This document shows, one piece after another, positions 1 through 11,966 of a stretch of DNA of 64,000 nt. This DNA comes from Nageia nagi (taxonomy: Eukaryota; Pinophyta), in contig JBITNC010000001.1 of NCBI GenBank assembly GCA_050084985.1, positions 179,986,001 to 180,050,000 on the forward strand, read 5' to 3'. The first letter of the stretch is position 1. Every line of letters begins with the position of its first letter. The notes below the pieces were generated by a model that was not told where the DNA came from, searched no databases, and worked only from the letters and a program-made list of their open reading frames with translations. The translations under genes were made by a program, and so were the position numbers.

Positions 1-757
1 CTTGATTGTTGACTTTCTCCTCATTCAACTATTCATTCCTTCTTGCTTCTTACATTACTGAATTTGATTTGATGGATCTGATCTTCTTTCAACTGAAAAC
101 ATGCATTTTATTGTTTCTAAAATTCGATATATTGTTTCCAGTGTACCAATTATGTCTACTGGATGGAAACAACCTTCTTTTTCCTCACTTTCTGTTCTGA
201 AGATTGTTATTTTCCTTTTTGTTATGGCACTTGTTTTTAACATGATTAATTTTTTCTTATGGAAAATAGCACAGGATACTTTATTTGCTTGACTGTCAAC
301 TGACTGCCCCACATGTTTTGTAATTGGAAATATGCACTTTATTCTTTTAATTCGATGTGTCATTTCCAGTATAATAATTATGTCTTCTAAATGGATACAA
401 CCTTCTTTTTACTCCCAGTTCTCTTCTGAAAATTGTTGTTTTTCCTACGTAATGGCATTGATACCTAACATGATTGGCTGTTTTTTCTAGCAAATAGCAC
501 AGATTACTTTGTTTAATGCTGACCATCAGTTATTCAATTTGTTTCTTCTGACAAATGATCTAATTAAAGCATGTGACACTGATTAAGAGCTAGGATATGT
601 CAGAAGGTATCTCAATCACATGAGAATTGTTTTTCAGATTTGTTCCTTCTATTCCTTGTAGGATTCCTTATCTATTGGAATTTTGGAAATCATGCATTAG
701 TACACATTGCTTTATTAACTACAAAACTAGGCCTTCTCTTCTGTGCAAGGTTGTTAT
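1..757. repeat. Intronic DNA with an old ~230-bp tandem duplication
   Basis: Positions about 99-300 and 329-525 are diverged direct copies about 231 bp apart. Both contain, in order, ATGCA(T/C)TTTATT, ATTCGAT, a TTTCCAGT block, ATTATGTCT, GGAT(G/A)(G/C)AA-ACAACCTTCTTTTT, and AACATGATT. Open frames here are short and differ between copies, so the duplication is not coding. No gene was recognised in 530-757. Confidence 0.7.
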
Positions 758-773
758 TGTTAGAATCCCACAT
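758..773 (+). repeat. First 16 bp of element D 5' LTR, cut off by element E
   Basis: TGTTAGAATCCCACAT matches the first 16 bases of the 3' LTR (TGTGAGGATCCCACAT at 7861) at 14 of 16 positions. The rest of the 5' LTR resumes at 2316 with CACATCCTAACA. The duplicated CACAT (769-773 and 2316-2320) is the target duplication of element E. Confidence 0.7.
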
Positions 774-2315
774 GTTGGGAAGGAAACCTTTCCTCTTACT
801 CAGCGATCGTCCATATGATCAAGATGGGAAAGCAACCCAACATGTAGGTGAGAACATATTACTGAACTCCTCTTGTAAGGACTGATACCCCAAGGTTTCT
901 GATGAAAATTTGATGGACACCCCAAACTTGGTTTTTGATGAAAATTTGTCAAATTTTTCATTTTAGGCACCATTTTTCACTCCATTGGATTTGGAAAAAT
1001 ATGGAAAACTGTTTCTAGGAATTTGAGCCACCAAACTTACTCAAAATTGAAAGTTTGCAAGTTTAAATGTGCTAGAAATGCCAATTTTGACCCAATGAGC
1101 ACCTTAGGATTGATTTTTGTTGAATTTTGCACTTACCCCTCCAAGTTAGGTGCCAAAATGCAAGTCTATGGATTTCCAATCACTTGGAAACTTGCGCCTA
1201 GGATTTTAGGGCACTTCCATTGGTCAAAATCAAAAATTTGTAGACCTAAAGTGCCTTAGAACAGGATTTTACATGCAATCAAACCATCTCCCTTGATTTT
1301 CAAGACAAATTTCATTTTTCCCTTGGTAGCTAGGTGCCAAAATACACCCCATTGGATTTGCCTAGCCTTGGAGGGCTCAAAACTTGCTCAAAATCGAAAA
1401 TTTCAAGTCCTAATTGTGTTAGAAATAACCTTATTTCTCCAATGACGCTCTTAGACTTGATTTTCAACACCATTTTGCAATTCCTAGGAGCTATGTGTCA
1501 AAACCCAGGCTTGGATATCACTAAAATCCTCAAACTGTGCTCTTGGGCACACCTTGTGCATTCCGGACCCATATCCACCATTTCCAAGCTTGAACTTGAC
1601 TAAATCCACATTTTTCGTCATTTTCAGGCTTAAACTGTGCAAAAACGATCATTTTCGGCATTTGCGGTCAAAACTGAGCTTAAAGTCTGAAAAAGATCAT
1701 TTTCGGCACTTCAGAGCTCAAACTCTACATTTTCAGCCAAAACCACACTTTCCAAGTATTTTGAGCTCAACTTTACATTTTTTACCATTTTCGAGCTTTC
1801 CGAGATCAAAACATGCAAAAACGCACATTCTTGCCTTACTAACCACTTCCGGCCTCAAAATTGACAACACATTTTCTATCACACTTGCCCTTTTCTAGCA
1901 TTTCGGGCTCAAAATTGACAAAAACACTTATTTTTGTCATTTTAGCCATATTCACAGCTCTAGGACTTAATCTTGACAAAAACGCTCATTTTCGTCACAC
2001 TTGGCACTTTTGAGCTTAAAACTCTGAAAAACAACCCCATCTCTATTGACTGCACTCTAGACCAAAAATCTGTGCTCTAATACTCTCTCTTAGATCTTGG
2101 CTCCTTGGCTCCAAAATTGGTGACTGAAAACTTTGATACTCTTCAAGGTCTTCATCGCAAGATCTCCTTGAATCACTCCCTGATATCATGTTTGCACTCT
2201 TCAGAATGAACTATCCGTCGCCAAAAGCCAATCTCAAGGCAATGCACTTTATTGCCTTTGCAAAAATAGGGTCCCCAAAATCTTGAATTTTGGGGTGTAT
2301 TGTGCGGGCACAACA
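774..2315 (-). mobile_element. Element E: short member of the hairpin-array family, inserted in the LTR of D
   Basis: Read on the minus strand, E begins TGTTGTGCCCGCACAATACA, then CCCCAAAAT..ATTTTGGGGAC, matching the first 45 bases of element C and the same block in A and B. Its end (GGGGTATCAGTCCTTACAAG ... TTTCCTTCCCAAC) resembles the end of C (GGGGTAACCAGTCCTTTCAGG ... CCAACA). The terminal A is missing. CACAT is duplicated on both sides and lies within D's LTR, so E inserted after D. At 1.5 kb it has no coding region. Its interior (about 1600-2010) is a series of short hairpins rich in ATTTTCGGCA/TTGACAAAAA. Confidence 0.7.
1605..2010 (-). repeat. Short inverted repeats in element E
   Basis: Two clear hairpins stand at 1916-1942 (TTGACAAAAA, loop CACTTA, TTTTTGTCA) and 1972-1999 (TTGACAAAAACG, loop, CATTTTCGTCA). 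Weaker copies (TGCAAAAACG..CATTTTCGGCA) occur near 1639 and 1812. They recur every 50-70 bp, paralleling the hairpin arrays of A, B and C at the same place in the element. Confidence 0.55.
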
Positions 2316-2741
2316 CATCCTAACATGTCATTATTAGTATAGTTGTTTGGTATATCAGTTTGTAATGTAAACCACCATATTTGTTTTGTAATGTGAATTG
2401 TCATTTTGTAATGTTCAAATATTTTGAACCGTCGGCCTTTAAAAACAGTTTAGTTAATTTGAGCTAGGGTTAAGGTAGTAATTCTATAAATGTATAAGTG
2501 GGGAAGAGATGGTATCTTGAAGAAAGTATTTTGTCTTTGAAGTTATAAGAAGGAAGCCCCCTCGAAGTGGCCTACAATTCTCATTTTTATTTCAATAAAG
2601 CTATCTTATTTCCAATTTGAATCGTGTTATTTCATTTGATATGCTCTATTAATTCAAAGCTTTGTTTTCATGCTCCATTTTCGCTAAATTTAATAGTTGT
2701 TTATGCTATTATTTGGAATCAGTTCTTTTAGAATCTTAACA
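2316..2741 (+). repeat. Main part of element D 5' LTR
   Basis: It aligns with 7872-8228: TTGTTTGGTATATC, GAACCGTCGG, GAGCTAGGGTTA, TATAAATGT and GAAAGTATTTTGTCTTTGAAG occur in the same order. The end ..TCTTAACA is followed after two bases by the primer binding site, as expected for an LTR/internal border. TATAAATGT near 2486 is the likely TATA box. Confidence 0.85.
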
Positions 2742-2743
2742 GC

Positions 2744-2757
2744 TGGTATCATAGCAC
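2744..2757 (+). other. Primer binding site of element D
   Basis: TGGTATCATAGCAC matches the TGGTATCAGAGC consensus complementary to plant initiator tRNA-Met with one change in the first 12 bases, and it sits two bases after the LTR end. Confidence 0.8.
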
Positions 2758-3171
2758 TTACCAAGGCCATTTTGTTATTCTTCTACACATAGATTCCTGA
2801 GAGTGTCATAGGCTTAAAACTCTGTATTGAGGGTCTTTAAATATCATGGAGCATTTGTCATTTTTGGCAAGCACGCCTACCCATAAAGCAATGTGTGAAG
2901 TGATGTGCATAAAAGTCGGTATATGGAATTGGACTCTGTACGAAAAGGTATATCAGAGAAAACCCTAGGTTGAAACTAAAACTAGACTAGGAAGTCGTTG
3001 GCCATCTATAAATTGTAAGCATCAGTAAGCAATTAGCACCAAGAAGTTACTCATCACAGAAGCCTTCTCCGCAACTTCTTTTTGCTTATCGAAAGTTGAT
3101 AGGAGGAATGTTTAGACGAGCCTACAAAGCAGACACACCTTGACAATAGAACTTGCATTTTACTCGTCTTA

Positions 3172-3520
3172 GGAGGCATAAGGTACTACTTTCAGTATTA
3201 CAAAGCAGCTCCAAAATGTTAGATAGCTACTAATTCTTGGAGGCCACTACCTTCAAGGATTACAAAGCAATTTCCAGAATTCACAACTTGCAAAAGTAGT
3301 AAAATTTAAGAATAGCCGCTTGAAGATAATTCCCTAAAAAGAGTCTCGAACGCAAAAAAAAATCATTGTTTTGAGACATAGCCCATTGAGACCATCTTGT
3401 CGAGGCATTTGTTTTCATATATAAAACCCTTAAAACTTTTTTGGGAGTCGAAAATTGTCAATTTGAGACCTAGTCCATTGTGACCATCTCATTGAGGTGA
3501 TTGTTTTGACATATAGCATG
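3172..3520. repeat. Degenerate short duplications in the leader of element D
   Basis: GG-ATTACAAAGCA and its relatives recur about 65 bp apart near 3195 and 3258. A longer unit recurs near 3372 and 3460 (GAGACATAGCCCATTGAGACCATCT and GAGACCTAGTCCATTGTGACCATCT in pieces). The stretch between primer site and gag holds no gene. Confidence 0.5.
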
Positions 3521-3555
3521 CATATACTTTTTCAGTCACCTCCAATACCATACGA

Positions 3556-6500
3556 ATGGCTAAAGGAAGAAATCAAACAATCAAGAGGATGCTTACCCAA
3601 TTCAATCTCAAGCATGCTTTAAAAGAAATGGATTCAAGGAATGAAGGCTTAATATGATACTTTGAACCAGAACATGTTGCAAGTACAACAATTGGTGCAA
3701 TCAATTGTAGCAGCACAATGCAGAACACACAAGGTTCGAGTTCTCAACAGTTGATAGGATACATACATCAAATGCATATGGGAGGACAACAAGCAACCAT
3801 TCTTCCAAGGAAAACTAAGTTATATTTTCCTAAGTTTGATGGAGGGGATTCGACCAATTGGATTTATCGAGCAGAATAATATTTTTCATTGAACCAAATT
3901 CTTGAGGCTTAAAAGATGAACATTGCATCCTTTCATCTTGAGCATGATGTCATTTAATGGTATCAATGGTATGAAAAGACTTAATTGGGCAACCTTTACT
4001 CAAGGGGAATTCACAAAAAATTTATTGGTTCGATTTGGTCCAAGTGACTTTGAAAACTTCATGGGAGCTCTCACAAAGTTCCATCAAACATCATTAGAAA
4101 ACAATTATCAGAGTCAAGTTGAGAAGCTTGCAAATCGCATGGAAGGATATGATGAATCCTTTTTCAAAAGTTGCTTCATCAATGGACTGAAAGAATAAAT
4201 TAGGGTGGAAGTAAAGATGTTTAATGCCAACACCATGATGTAGGCCATTGGGTTAGCTAAGCTGGCAAAAGATAAATGCAATGCTCAATGTCAACAAGGA
4301 AAGCAACCTATTGAGAAGCCACAAGTCACTCAAACAGCCACAAAACCTTATCGACCCTTACATGTTAAGCAACTCAATCCTTAGAAAATGAAAGAATGAT
4401 AGGAGAAAGGCCTTTGCTATAATTGTGATGAGAAATATGTACCAAACCATAGATGTACTATACAAAAAGTTGTACTTGTTAAATGTAGATGTTCCTTGTA
4501 ATTTAGTAGAGGAATAAGAGGAGGCGAAGGTGGAAGAAGTGGTAGATGAACTTGATAACACTAATAAAGACACCCCAAAGATTTTTTTCAATGCTCTTGC
4601 AAAGTTTTCTTCCCCACAAACTATGAAGGTCCAAGGGTAGTTCAAGCACAAACTATCATTATCCTCATCGATTTGGGAAGTACACATAATTTCATTGATC
4701 CAAGATTGACAAAACAGCAAATTCTTATATTCACCCTTGTAATAGCTTTGAGGTGATGATTGGTAATGGAAGGAAAATTGTATGTAAAGGGAAATGTCAA
4801 CATACTCATGGGAGACTAGAATTTGAAATTTGATACGTATGGACTTCCATTGGGAGGATGTGATGCTGACATAGGGGCTCAATGGTTGCAAATGTTGGGG
4901 CCAATATTATAGGATTTTGCAACACTATGCATGCAATTCACAATAGAAGGATAGAGATACACTTTAAAAGGATTACAAGCAAGCCCTTTGTAGATAGTAA
5001 GTTCCCACCACATGGAGAATCTTGTTCAAAAAGGAGGCAAGGGGATAAACGCATAGTTATTCTCAATTCAATCAATAAGGGATGGACAAGAAGTGGAGTT
5101 ACAATAATTTTTGGCACGTCATGTAGGAGTATTTGAAGAACCAAAAGGGTTGCTCCTCCATTGCCCTCAAGATAATGCTATACAATTTTTCCCTAGGAGT
5201 CAACCACTAAATATTCGACCCTATCACTACCCCTTCTTGCAAAAAAAATGAATTTTTTTTCAATATTCGACCCTATCAATACCCCATTCTTGTCCAATAT
5301 TGTTGGTTCATAAGAAGGATGGATCATGGCACCTATGCATAGATTTAAAGCTCTCAACAAAATCAAAGTCAAAATTCCCAATTCCTATCATTGATGAATT
5401 GTTGGATGAACTTCATGGAGCTAAGTATTTTTCAAAATTGGATTTACGATTTGGATATTATCAAATCAGAATTCAAGAAGACATCCCTACAAGAGCTTTT
5501 CGCACTCATGAGGGCCATTATGAATTTTTGGTCATGCCATTTGACCTTAAAAATGATCATTCAACTTTCCAAAGTTTGATGAATTTAGGTATTTCACTCT
5601 TATCTCAAAAATTTATTTTGGTTTTCTTTGATGATATTTTGGGTTATAGCAAGACTTGGGAGGATCATTTGGCTTAGTTGGACAAGACATTGCAAATCTT
5701 GGGTGAAAATCAATTGTATGCCAAATGCTCAAAGTGCTCTTTTGGGCAGAATGAGATTGAGTAACTCAAACATATCATTTTTGAAGAAGGGGTTAAAGTG
5801 GACCCATATAAAATTGAAGATATGATGAATTGAACGATCCCAAAATCATTGAAAAGTTTGCATGATTTCTAGGATTGATCGGGTATTATTGTAAGTTTGT
5901 AAAAGATTATGGTAAAATAGCAACCCCATTGACAACTTTACTCAAAAAGAATGTTTTTGTCTAGTCATCGAATGTCGAAGATGCTTTTAATAGGTTCAAA
6001 GAAGCTATGTGCTCCACCCCAGTATTAGCCATCCTAGACTTCTCTAAGACCTTCGTGATTGAAAGCGATGCTTCAGAATAGAAATTTGTGTAGTTTTCAT
6101 GCAAGAAGGAAGACCCTTGTCCTTCACCAAAAAGGCACTTTTAGGAAGGAATTTGGCATTGTCAACATATAAAAAGAAGATGTTAGCAATCATTCATGCC
6201 ATCCAACATTGGCAGTCATACCTCATTGGTGGACATTTCATTATTTGCATATATCATCATAGTTTGAAGTATTTTGTGGAAAAATGTATCTCTACTCCCT
6301 AGCAATAAAAGTGGGTCACTAAACTATTGGGGCATGACTATGAGATTGTGTATTGCAAAGGGAAGGAAAATATAGTAGTTGATGCTTTATCATGAAAATT
6401 TGAAGAACTGACAACATTGCAAGCAATCTCTTTACCTATTCCCCAATGGTTAGACCAAATAAAACAGGAAAAGCACAATGACAACACAACTCGAACATTG

Positions 6501-7815
6501 ATTCAGTAGCTCCAAAGTGACCCTTTTGGGAAACCCAACATCACTTGAAGCAATGGAGTACTTTGGTATAAGGGATGCATTGTATTGCCCTCTAAATCTT
6601 CCAACCAAGTTGAGATACTTCATGAGTTACATGCAATGCCCACAACAGGACATTGGTTTTCTAAACACATACAAAAGGGTGGCTCAATCGTTTTATTGGG
6701 ATGGAATGAAACCAAACATCAAGTCCTTTGTTGCAAAATGTGGTGTTTTTCAACAACAAAAGAGTGAAACAATGGGTACTCTGAAACTACTTCAGCCTGT
6801 TCCCATACACAAGCGCACTTGGAATTCATTTATGGTCTTCCAAAGTCTTGTGGATCCATTGTCGAAGTATGCACATTTTTGGTTGTTCTTAGCTAACCTC
6901 TATAAGGTTGTTAATGTGGCTCAACTTTTCCTTGATAACATTTTCAAGCTCCATGGTTTGTCATCGACTATAGTAAATGATCGAGATCCTACTTTCACCA
7001 ATCATTTTTGGCAAAAAAATTTCAAGCTTCAAGGAAGTCAGCTCAACATGAGTTTTGCATATCACCTCCAAACTAATGGATAGACAAAGATTGCTAATAA
7101 ATGTTTGGAGACTTATTTGCATGGTTTTGCTTCTGCACAACTTGTTCATTTGGTTAAATGGCTTCCCCTAGAAGAGTGGTGGTACAATACTTCCTATCAT
7201 ACTACAATTAAAATGATCCCCTAGGAAGTTTTATATGGCCAAGCCCCACCAACAGTGACAACCTATATTCCTGGAAACACCAATGTTCAAGCAGTGGATT
7301 TTGAGTTGACCAATAGGTGGGGTATTCTTCACCTTCTTAAGGAGAACTTGTAGACTACACAGCAACAGATGAAAAAACAAGTTGATCAACAATGGTTGAA
7401 AATAAATTTCAAGTGGGAGATATGGTATTCTTGCAACTTCAACCTTATCGTTAGATTTCTCTCAAGCTAAAAGGACCCCAAAAGTTAGCTCCAAAATTTT
7501 ATGGACCTTACAAGATTTAACGCATTGGACCAACTGCATAGAAGTTGGAGTTACAGGAGTCTTTGAAAATTAATCCAATGTTTCATGTATCTTGCCTCAA
7601 GAAGGTCATCAATTCACAGGTGAAGGTACAAAGTTACCAATATAGTTACCTGATTTCACAAAGGATGGCTCTTTAGTTGTGGAATCTAAAGCAATCTTGG
7701 AATGACGTACCTATCAACTTTGCAATCGCACCATTATTGAAGTTCTAGTTCAGTGGCATGGATTCACCCCTAAAGATGTTACTTGGGAAGTACTTTATCA
7801 GCTTCAATAAGAATT
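3556..7815 (+). pseudogene. Gag-pol remains of element D (chromovirus)
   Basis: From an ATG at 3556 the frames show, in order: gag (3556-4330, with LVRFGPSDFENFMGALTKFHQ at ~4021-4083); a CCHC-type knuckle near 4414 (CYNCDEKYVPNHRC); an aspartic protease remnant near 4660 (LIDLGSTHNFID, with Leu in place of the usual catalytic Asp context); reverse transcriptase at 5300-5700 ([34 protein letters not shown]); RNase H at 6050-6400; integrase at 6560-7250; and a chromodomain-like end near 7740 (VLVQWHGFTPKDVTWEV). At least fifteen in-frame stops, mostly TAG or TAA where CAG, CAA or TGG is expected, and several frameshifts show it is inactive. The final HGFTPKDVTWE block identifies the chromovirus branch. 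Confidence 0.85.
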
Positions 7816-7845
7816 TCAATTTCAACTTTGAGGATAAAGCTTTTT

Positions 7846-7860
7846 CCAGGAGGGGTGGCA
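7846..7860 (+). other. Polypurine tract of element D
   Basis: CCAGGAGGGGTGGCA lies directly before the TG of the 3' LTR at 7861. The same kind of tract (GGGAGGGGTGGTAT) stands before the 3' LTR of element F. Confidence 0.75.
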
Positions 7861-8228
7861 TGTGAGGATCCCACATCCTAACATTTCATTATTAGTAATA
7901 GTATAGTTGTTTGGTATATCGTCTTGTAATGTGAACCGCCATGTTTGTTTTGTAATGTATACCGCCATTTTGTAGCGCTCAAATATTTTGAACCGTCGGT
8001 CTTTGTAAGTAGTTGGATAAATTTGAGCTAGGGTTAGAGTAGTAATTCTATAAATGTGTAAGAGGGGAAGAGATTATATCTCGAAGAAAGTATTTTGTCT
8101 TTGAAGATGTGAGGAAGCCCCCTCGAAGCAACCTACAATTCTCATTGTTATTTCATTAAAGCTATGTTTTTTGTAATCTGAATCGTGTTATTTCATTTGA
8201 TATTCTTTGTTTATGCTGTTATTTTGAA
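7861..8228 (+). repeat. Truncated 3' LTR of element D
   Basis: It begins TGTGAGGATCCCACATCC and follows the 5' LTR until about 8228 (TTATTTTGAAT). The expected end ..TTAACA is missing, and the block around 8190-8205 has lost about 50-60 bp relative to the 5' LTR. Confidence 0.8.
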
Positions 8229-9517
8229 TATTCTTTGTTTATTGACTGTATATACTGCCTCTTTAATTGAGTGTTTGTTATTTCCTTCATGAATAGAAAT
8301 GTAGCTACAATAGGAGGCAAAAGTTGTGCATACTTGATAGAAATGGCCCTTATTGACATTGCCCCCAGTCTTGTACATATAAAAGTAAAACGTGAGGATA
8401 ACATGCTCAACCTGTTTTGAATGCGAACAGTAAAAAAGAGGGTGCCCATATCATAAAAAGCTTCACAAGAAGGTCAAATATGGTTCATAAGAAAGAAAAT
8501 GACATTGTCATTAAACCTTGTAATGAAGAAAATGATAAAGACACTTCTAAATAATGGAGGATAACATCCAAAGAGAAAATAATGAAAGAAAAAATTTCAC
8601 ACCATATAGAATCCTTACATACAAGACCATATCTGTAAAAGAAGTGATGAGAAGGTATAGAAATTAAATTTCAGTATTCCTTAAAGCAAATATGATGGAG
8701 ATGAAAGAGTTTCAGGATTCCTGAGTTGCTCCCAATACAACCAAAACCGAAGATAAATGAAGTTATTTACGAATTAGTTATCTTTATTTGCCTTTGTTCA
8801 TAATTCATCGCAAAACATGAAATAAATTATAATTGTATTTGTTATTTGATCTTCTTGAGAATTCCTTCAAAAGTTTAGAGCATATATGGAGTTGATTCCA
8901 TTCATTTAATAAACATACTTACCAAAGATGAAAAAAGACCTTCAATTAAAGCAGTTTGTAAAGGCAAGGTATGTCAGTTATGCATCTTTAAATGGTTGGA
9001 TATTGACACCCTCTATCCAAATTACAAATAATGAACACAACCAAATTAAACAGGTAGAAAATGAAGATGAAGACAAAACAGAAAAGTGTATGCAAAGAAT
9101 ATGCAGATAATGATGATTTCTAAAAAAACATCATGGCAGAAATGACAGCATTAATATTTACTTGAAACTTAGGGTTGAGACATCTCTACTTCATTTATGA
9201 AGGTTTTCGTAATTTCAGTTATGCCCCTTTCTGAATGATAGCAGACTGTGGGTCCCACTCACCTGTTTTTGTGGAGTAGCTGTGGTGAGTGGATGCTAGT
9301 GTGTAGGAGTAGTAGGAGGGATAAGTGTGACTGTATCAGTAACCACAGACATTTGTTTTGTATTGTTTTCCTGATGAATAAAAGGGAAATTCCTATTTTT
9401 GAGGGATCTTCCTTGGATCAAGTTTTGAGGGGCCCTGCTGATTCCCCTAAGGGTGTTCTATTCTGCCCTGGCATCCGTCTGATGTAATTTGGAGTCGTAT
9501 CAAAGATTTTTTTGAGA
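8229..9517. other. Intergenic/intronic stretch with no recognised gene
   Basis: It is AT-rich, with only short open frames. Positions 9240-9515 are richer in G and C and end with a GTCGTATCAAAG motif slightly reminiscent of a primer site, so this could be an LTR remnant. I could not find its partner. Confidence 0.4.
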
Positions 9518-9522
9518 AATTA

Positions 9523-10682
9523 TGAAGCACACCAAATACAAATGCACACAAAACAATAATAATTCCACAAGGCAAAACCTGATTTCTTTTATATTTTGTC
9601 TTTTCAATAAATAAAACTTGCAACTACAGCAGATTATAGGTAATAGAGACAATGCATTACAATTGTATGTAAGCAAGACAATTACAAATCACTAAGCACA
9701 CCTCTAAAATCTGTTCAAACAGCTGTAACACCTTCAAAACTCAAAACAAACCCCACAAGAACTGGACAAACAGTTGTATTATTGTCTCTAAGCTAGACGA
9801 CTGCTGGACAGATTTCTCATAGTTGTCCTCAGTCGATTATCTTAGCAAATAACACCCTCAAGCCTCTATCCTGCTGAACAAAGGCTGATATGCTCAAAAT
9901 TGTGCCAATACTGGATTGTCTTCACCAAAGCTAAGCATGAACATGGCTCCCTTGACAGTTTTGGCCCTTATAACCTACAAAATAGTCCTCTCAAGGCTGA
10001 CATCTTACTCCAATTGCCTCCAAAGGCTGGATCTCTACTTCAAAACTTCTAACTTGCCCTCCAATAGGCAGATCTACACTTTAGCTTCAATGATGCTCCT
10101 CAAATAAAGCCCAAATCACCAACCTTGATGTGGATTGGTCAGTGGGTGGATAGCTCTAGGATCTGATCCTTCAAGACTCAATTTAATTGATCTCCAATGG
10201 GAACCCCAAAAAACTCCAACAAAATGCAAGAGTCCAAAAGAGCACAACTCTTCCAAATTCCAAATTCACCCCTTCCAAATGACCAACTCTTCCTCTTAAA
10301 TAGTCTTGAAAATCTTAATTTAAGCCTCTTGACGGTTACAAAAATTTTCTCATAACAGTTAAATCCTCTCCTATGGCAGTTACAAAAGCATTAAATAATA
10401 CCTTAGACTTTGACCTCATAACAGTTACCTTTGCCAAAATGGCAATTACAAATACTAAAGACATTTAATATTACCTTATCATCCCAAACATCAAGCTAAA
10501 AACATGTACCAAGTCAATGACATTAATTAATACCTTTTTTCTTGTCCCAAAACTATTCTAAATACATAACCAACTCCTTAAACACTTATACTAACAATAA
10601 AACTTCTCAAAACACACTAACCCACCCCTTGAAGGCCCACAAACACAATAAAACATAAATTAAAATATTTTGGGACATTACA
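9523..10682 (-). mobile_element. Solo LTR 1 (1160 bp) with AATTA target duplication
   Basis: On the plus strand it starts TGAAGCACACC and ends GGGACATTACA. AATTA precedes it (9518-9522) and follows it (10683-10687). On the minus strand it would start TGTAATGTCCC, like the LTRs of element F, so the minus orientation is preferred. There is no coding region and no second LTR, so it is a solo LTR left by recombination. Plus-strand ORFs inside it are chance. Confidence 0.85.
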
Positions 10683-10687
10683 AATTA

Positions 10688-11639
10688 TGGCTAAATATAG
10701 GTTCTAAGAGGGCTGATTCTACTTTCTAGGCTAGATTTGAGGACGATGGACATCTAAGACTAGGGCATGCATATAGTCATTGGATTTAGCTTCAAATCTT
10801 CTAATTTGGGTTTTTGATACTTTAGGTAACCGAGATGCCAATCTCAAGTTGTGATTATGATCTTTGGTCCAAGACTTAGTATTTCCAGACTTGAGGAGTT
10901 TAATTCAATTTTATGTCATTAAGGATACATTAAGGGGTATCTATTTTAATACATTATGATTAGACTAATGTCTAAAGTGTGGAGTTAAAAAGCGACTATT
11001 CTCCTAAACTAGGGTAGTGGCTTGAAAAAAGAAAAGTTTTTGGGAGAGAAGGATATCTTCAACATTTTAAAAAAAAATTTCTATTCTTCTTGGGGCAGCT
11101 GTGTAACAGCAAAAGCTAGCAGATTTGAGGATGAAAACCTTCAGACCTCAAAGGAAGAGGGCATAGCTTTTTTATTTTGGTAGAAAGATTCATGCATATC
11201 TATACTTGTGCATTCAAAGAGATTTCAATTGAAGGTTGTGCTGATTTGGCTAGAGTTTTGGCTGAGAAGATCTAGGTTTAACTTCTGCATCCTATAGTGA
11301 TCAAATCTCTCTATCTACATCTACTTCCTGGGTGTCTTGAGTTGTAACAGCGAGAAGCCTGCTTTTCATTGTAATAAAACTTCATCGTTTAGTGGATGCA
11401 AATACCTAGTGCATTCTGTTAGTTTATTGTTATATTTATCTTTGTGTGATTTTTCCTTGAATTATGTCTCATTGAAACAATAAAAAAATACCAAAAGATA
11501 CAACTGTTTAGAAATTTTATTGGAAATTCTCATTTTTTTTTTGTTTTGGAATTTGCATGTTAGTGTGTATTTTGACAAGGGGTTCTACAATCGTATGAAA
11601 GCTACAACCTAGCTAGCCTGAGGGGTTACAAGGAGTATT
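10688..11639. other. Stretch without a recognised gene
   Basis: It continues DNA interrupted by solo LTR 1. A T-run at 11533-11542, followed by low-complexity DNA, may be the minus-strand poly(A) end of the non-LTR tail that follows. Nothing else was recognised. Confidence 0.35.
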
Positions 11640-11966
11640 AGTTCTTTAGTGTCACTTACTGAAGGGAAATAAGATATCAAAAGAAAAAACAAACAAAACT
11701 TCATAAAAGTCTTATCCCACAATAGGATATAGGTAATCATGTGAAGATGTCAGATGAGGATAAAGAAATAGAAATATATTAATGTCCACTAGTGACCCAA
11801 AAGGTCAATGGAACTGTAGGGTAAGACAATTACAAAGTAAAAAGAGTGCCTTGCGCAGCTCCAAAGAGAGTAGAGTAGATAAAGATATGAGCAATGCAAT
11901 AAATGAAACCCTTAATTAGCATGAGAAAAATCTCAAAATGTATTAAATATGTAAGTCAAGGACCAC
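11640..11966 (-). mobile_element. 3' UTR piece of a non-LTR retrotransposon (tail J, distal part)
   Basis: Positions 11765-11825 (AATATATTAATGTCC.. GTGACC.AAA..GGTCAATGG) match 61940-61995 of the second copy of this tail. The piece is separated from its coding part (13005-13661) by solo LTR 2. Confidence 0.6.

Larger units (their letters stand above)
758..8228 (+). mobile_element. Element D: dead Ty3/gypsy chromovirus-type LTR retrotransposon
   Basis: The order is 5' LTR (758-773 plus 2316-2741, split by element E), primer binding site at 2744, leader, gag-protease-RT-RNase H-integrase-chromodomain remains, polypurine tract, and 3' LTR (7861-8228). The LTR copies share long blocks, including a TATAAATGT box and a GAAGCCCCCTCGAAG block. 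The 3' LTR has an internal deletion of about 50-60 bp and lost its end, so no outer target duplication can be read. All frames are broken. The chromodomain-like end and the gag/RT type indicate a chromovirus. Confidence 0.85.

Noticed and set aside
627-885. 81-codon hydrophobic frame at 640-885
   Set aside because: It runs across the border of D's LTR into element E, so it cannot be an ancestral gene.
8219-8449. 76-codon minus frame overlapping the end of D's 3' LTR
   Set aside because: It crosses the end of the LTR homology and shows no conserved motif.
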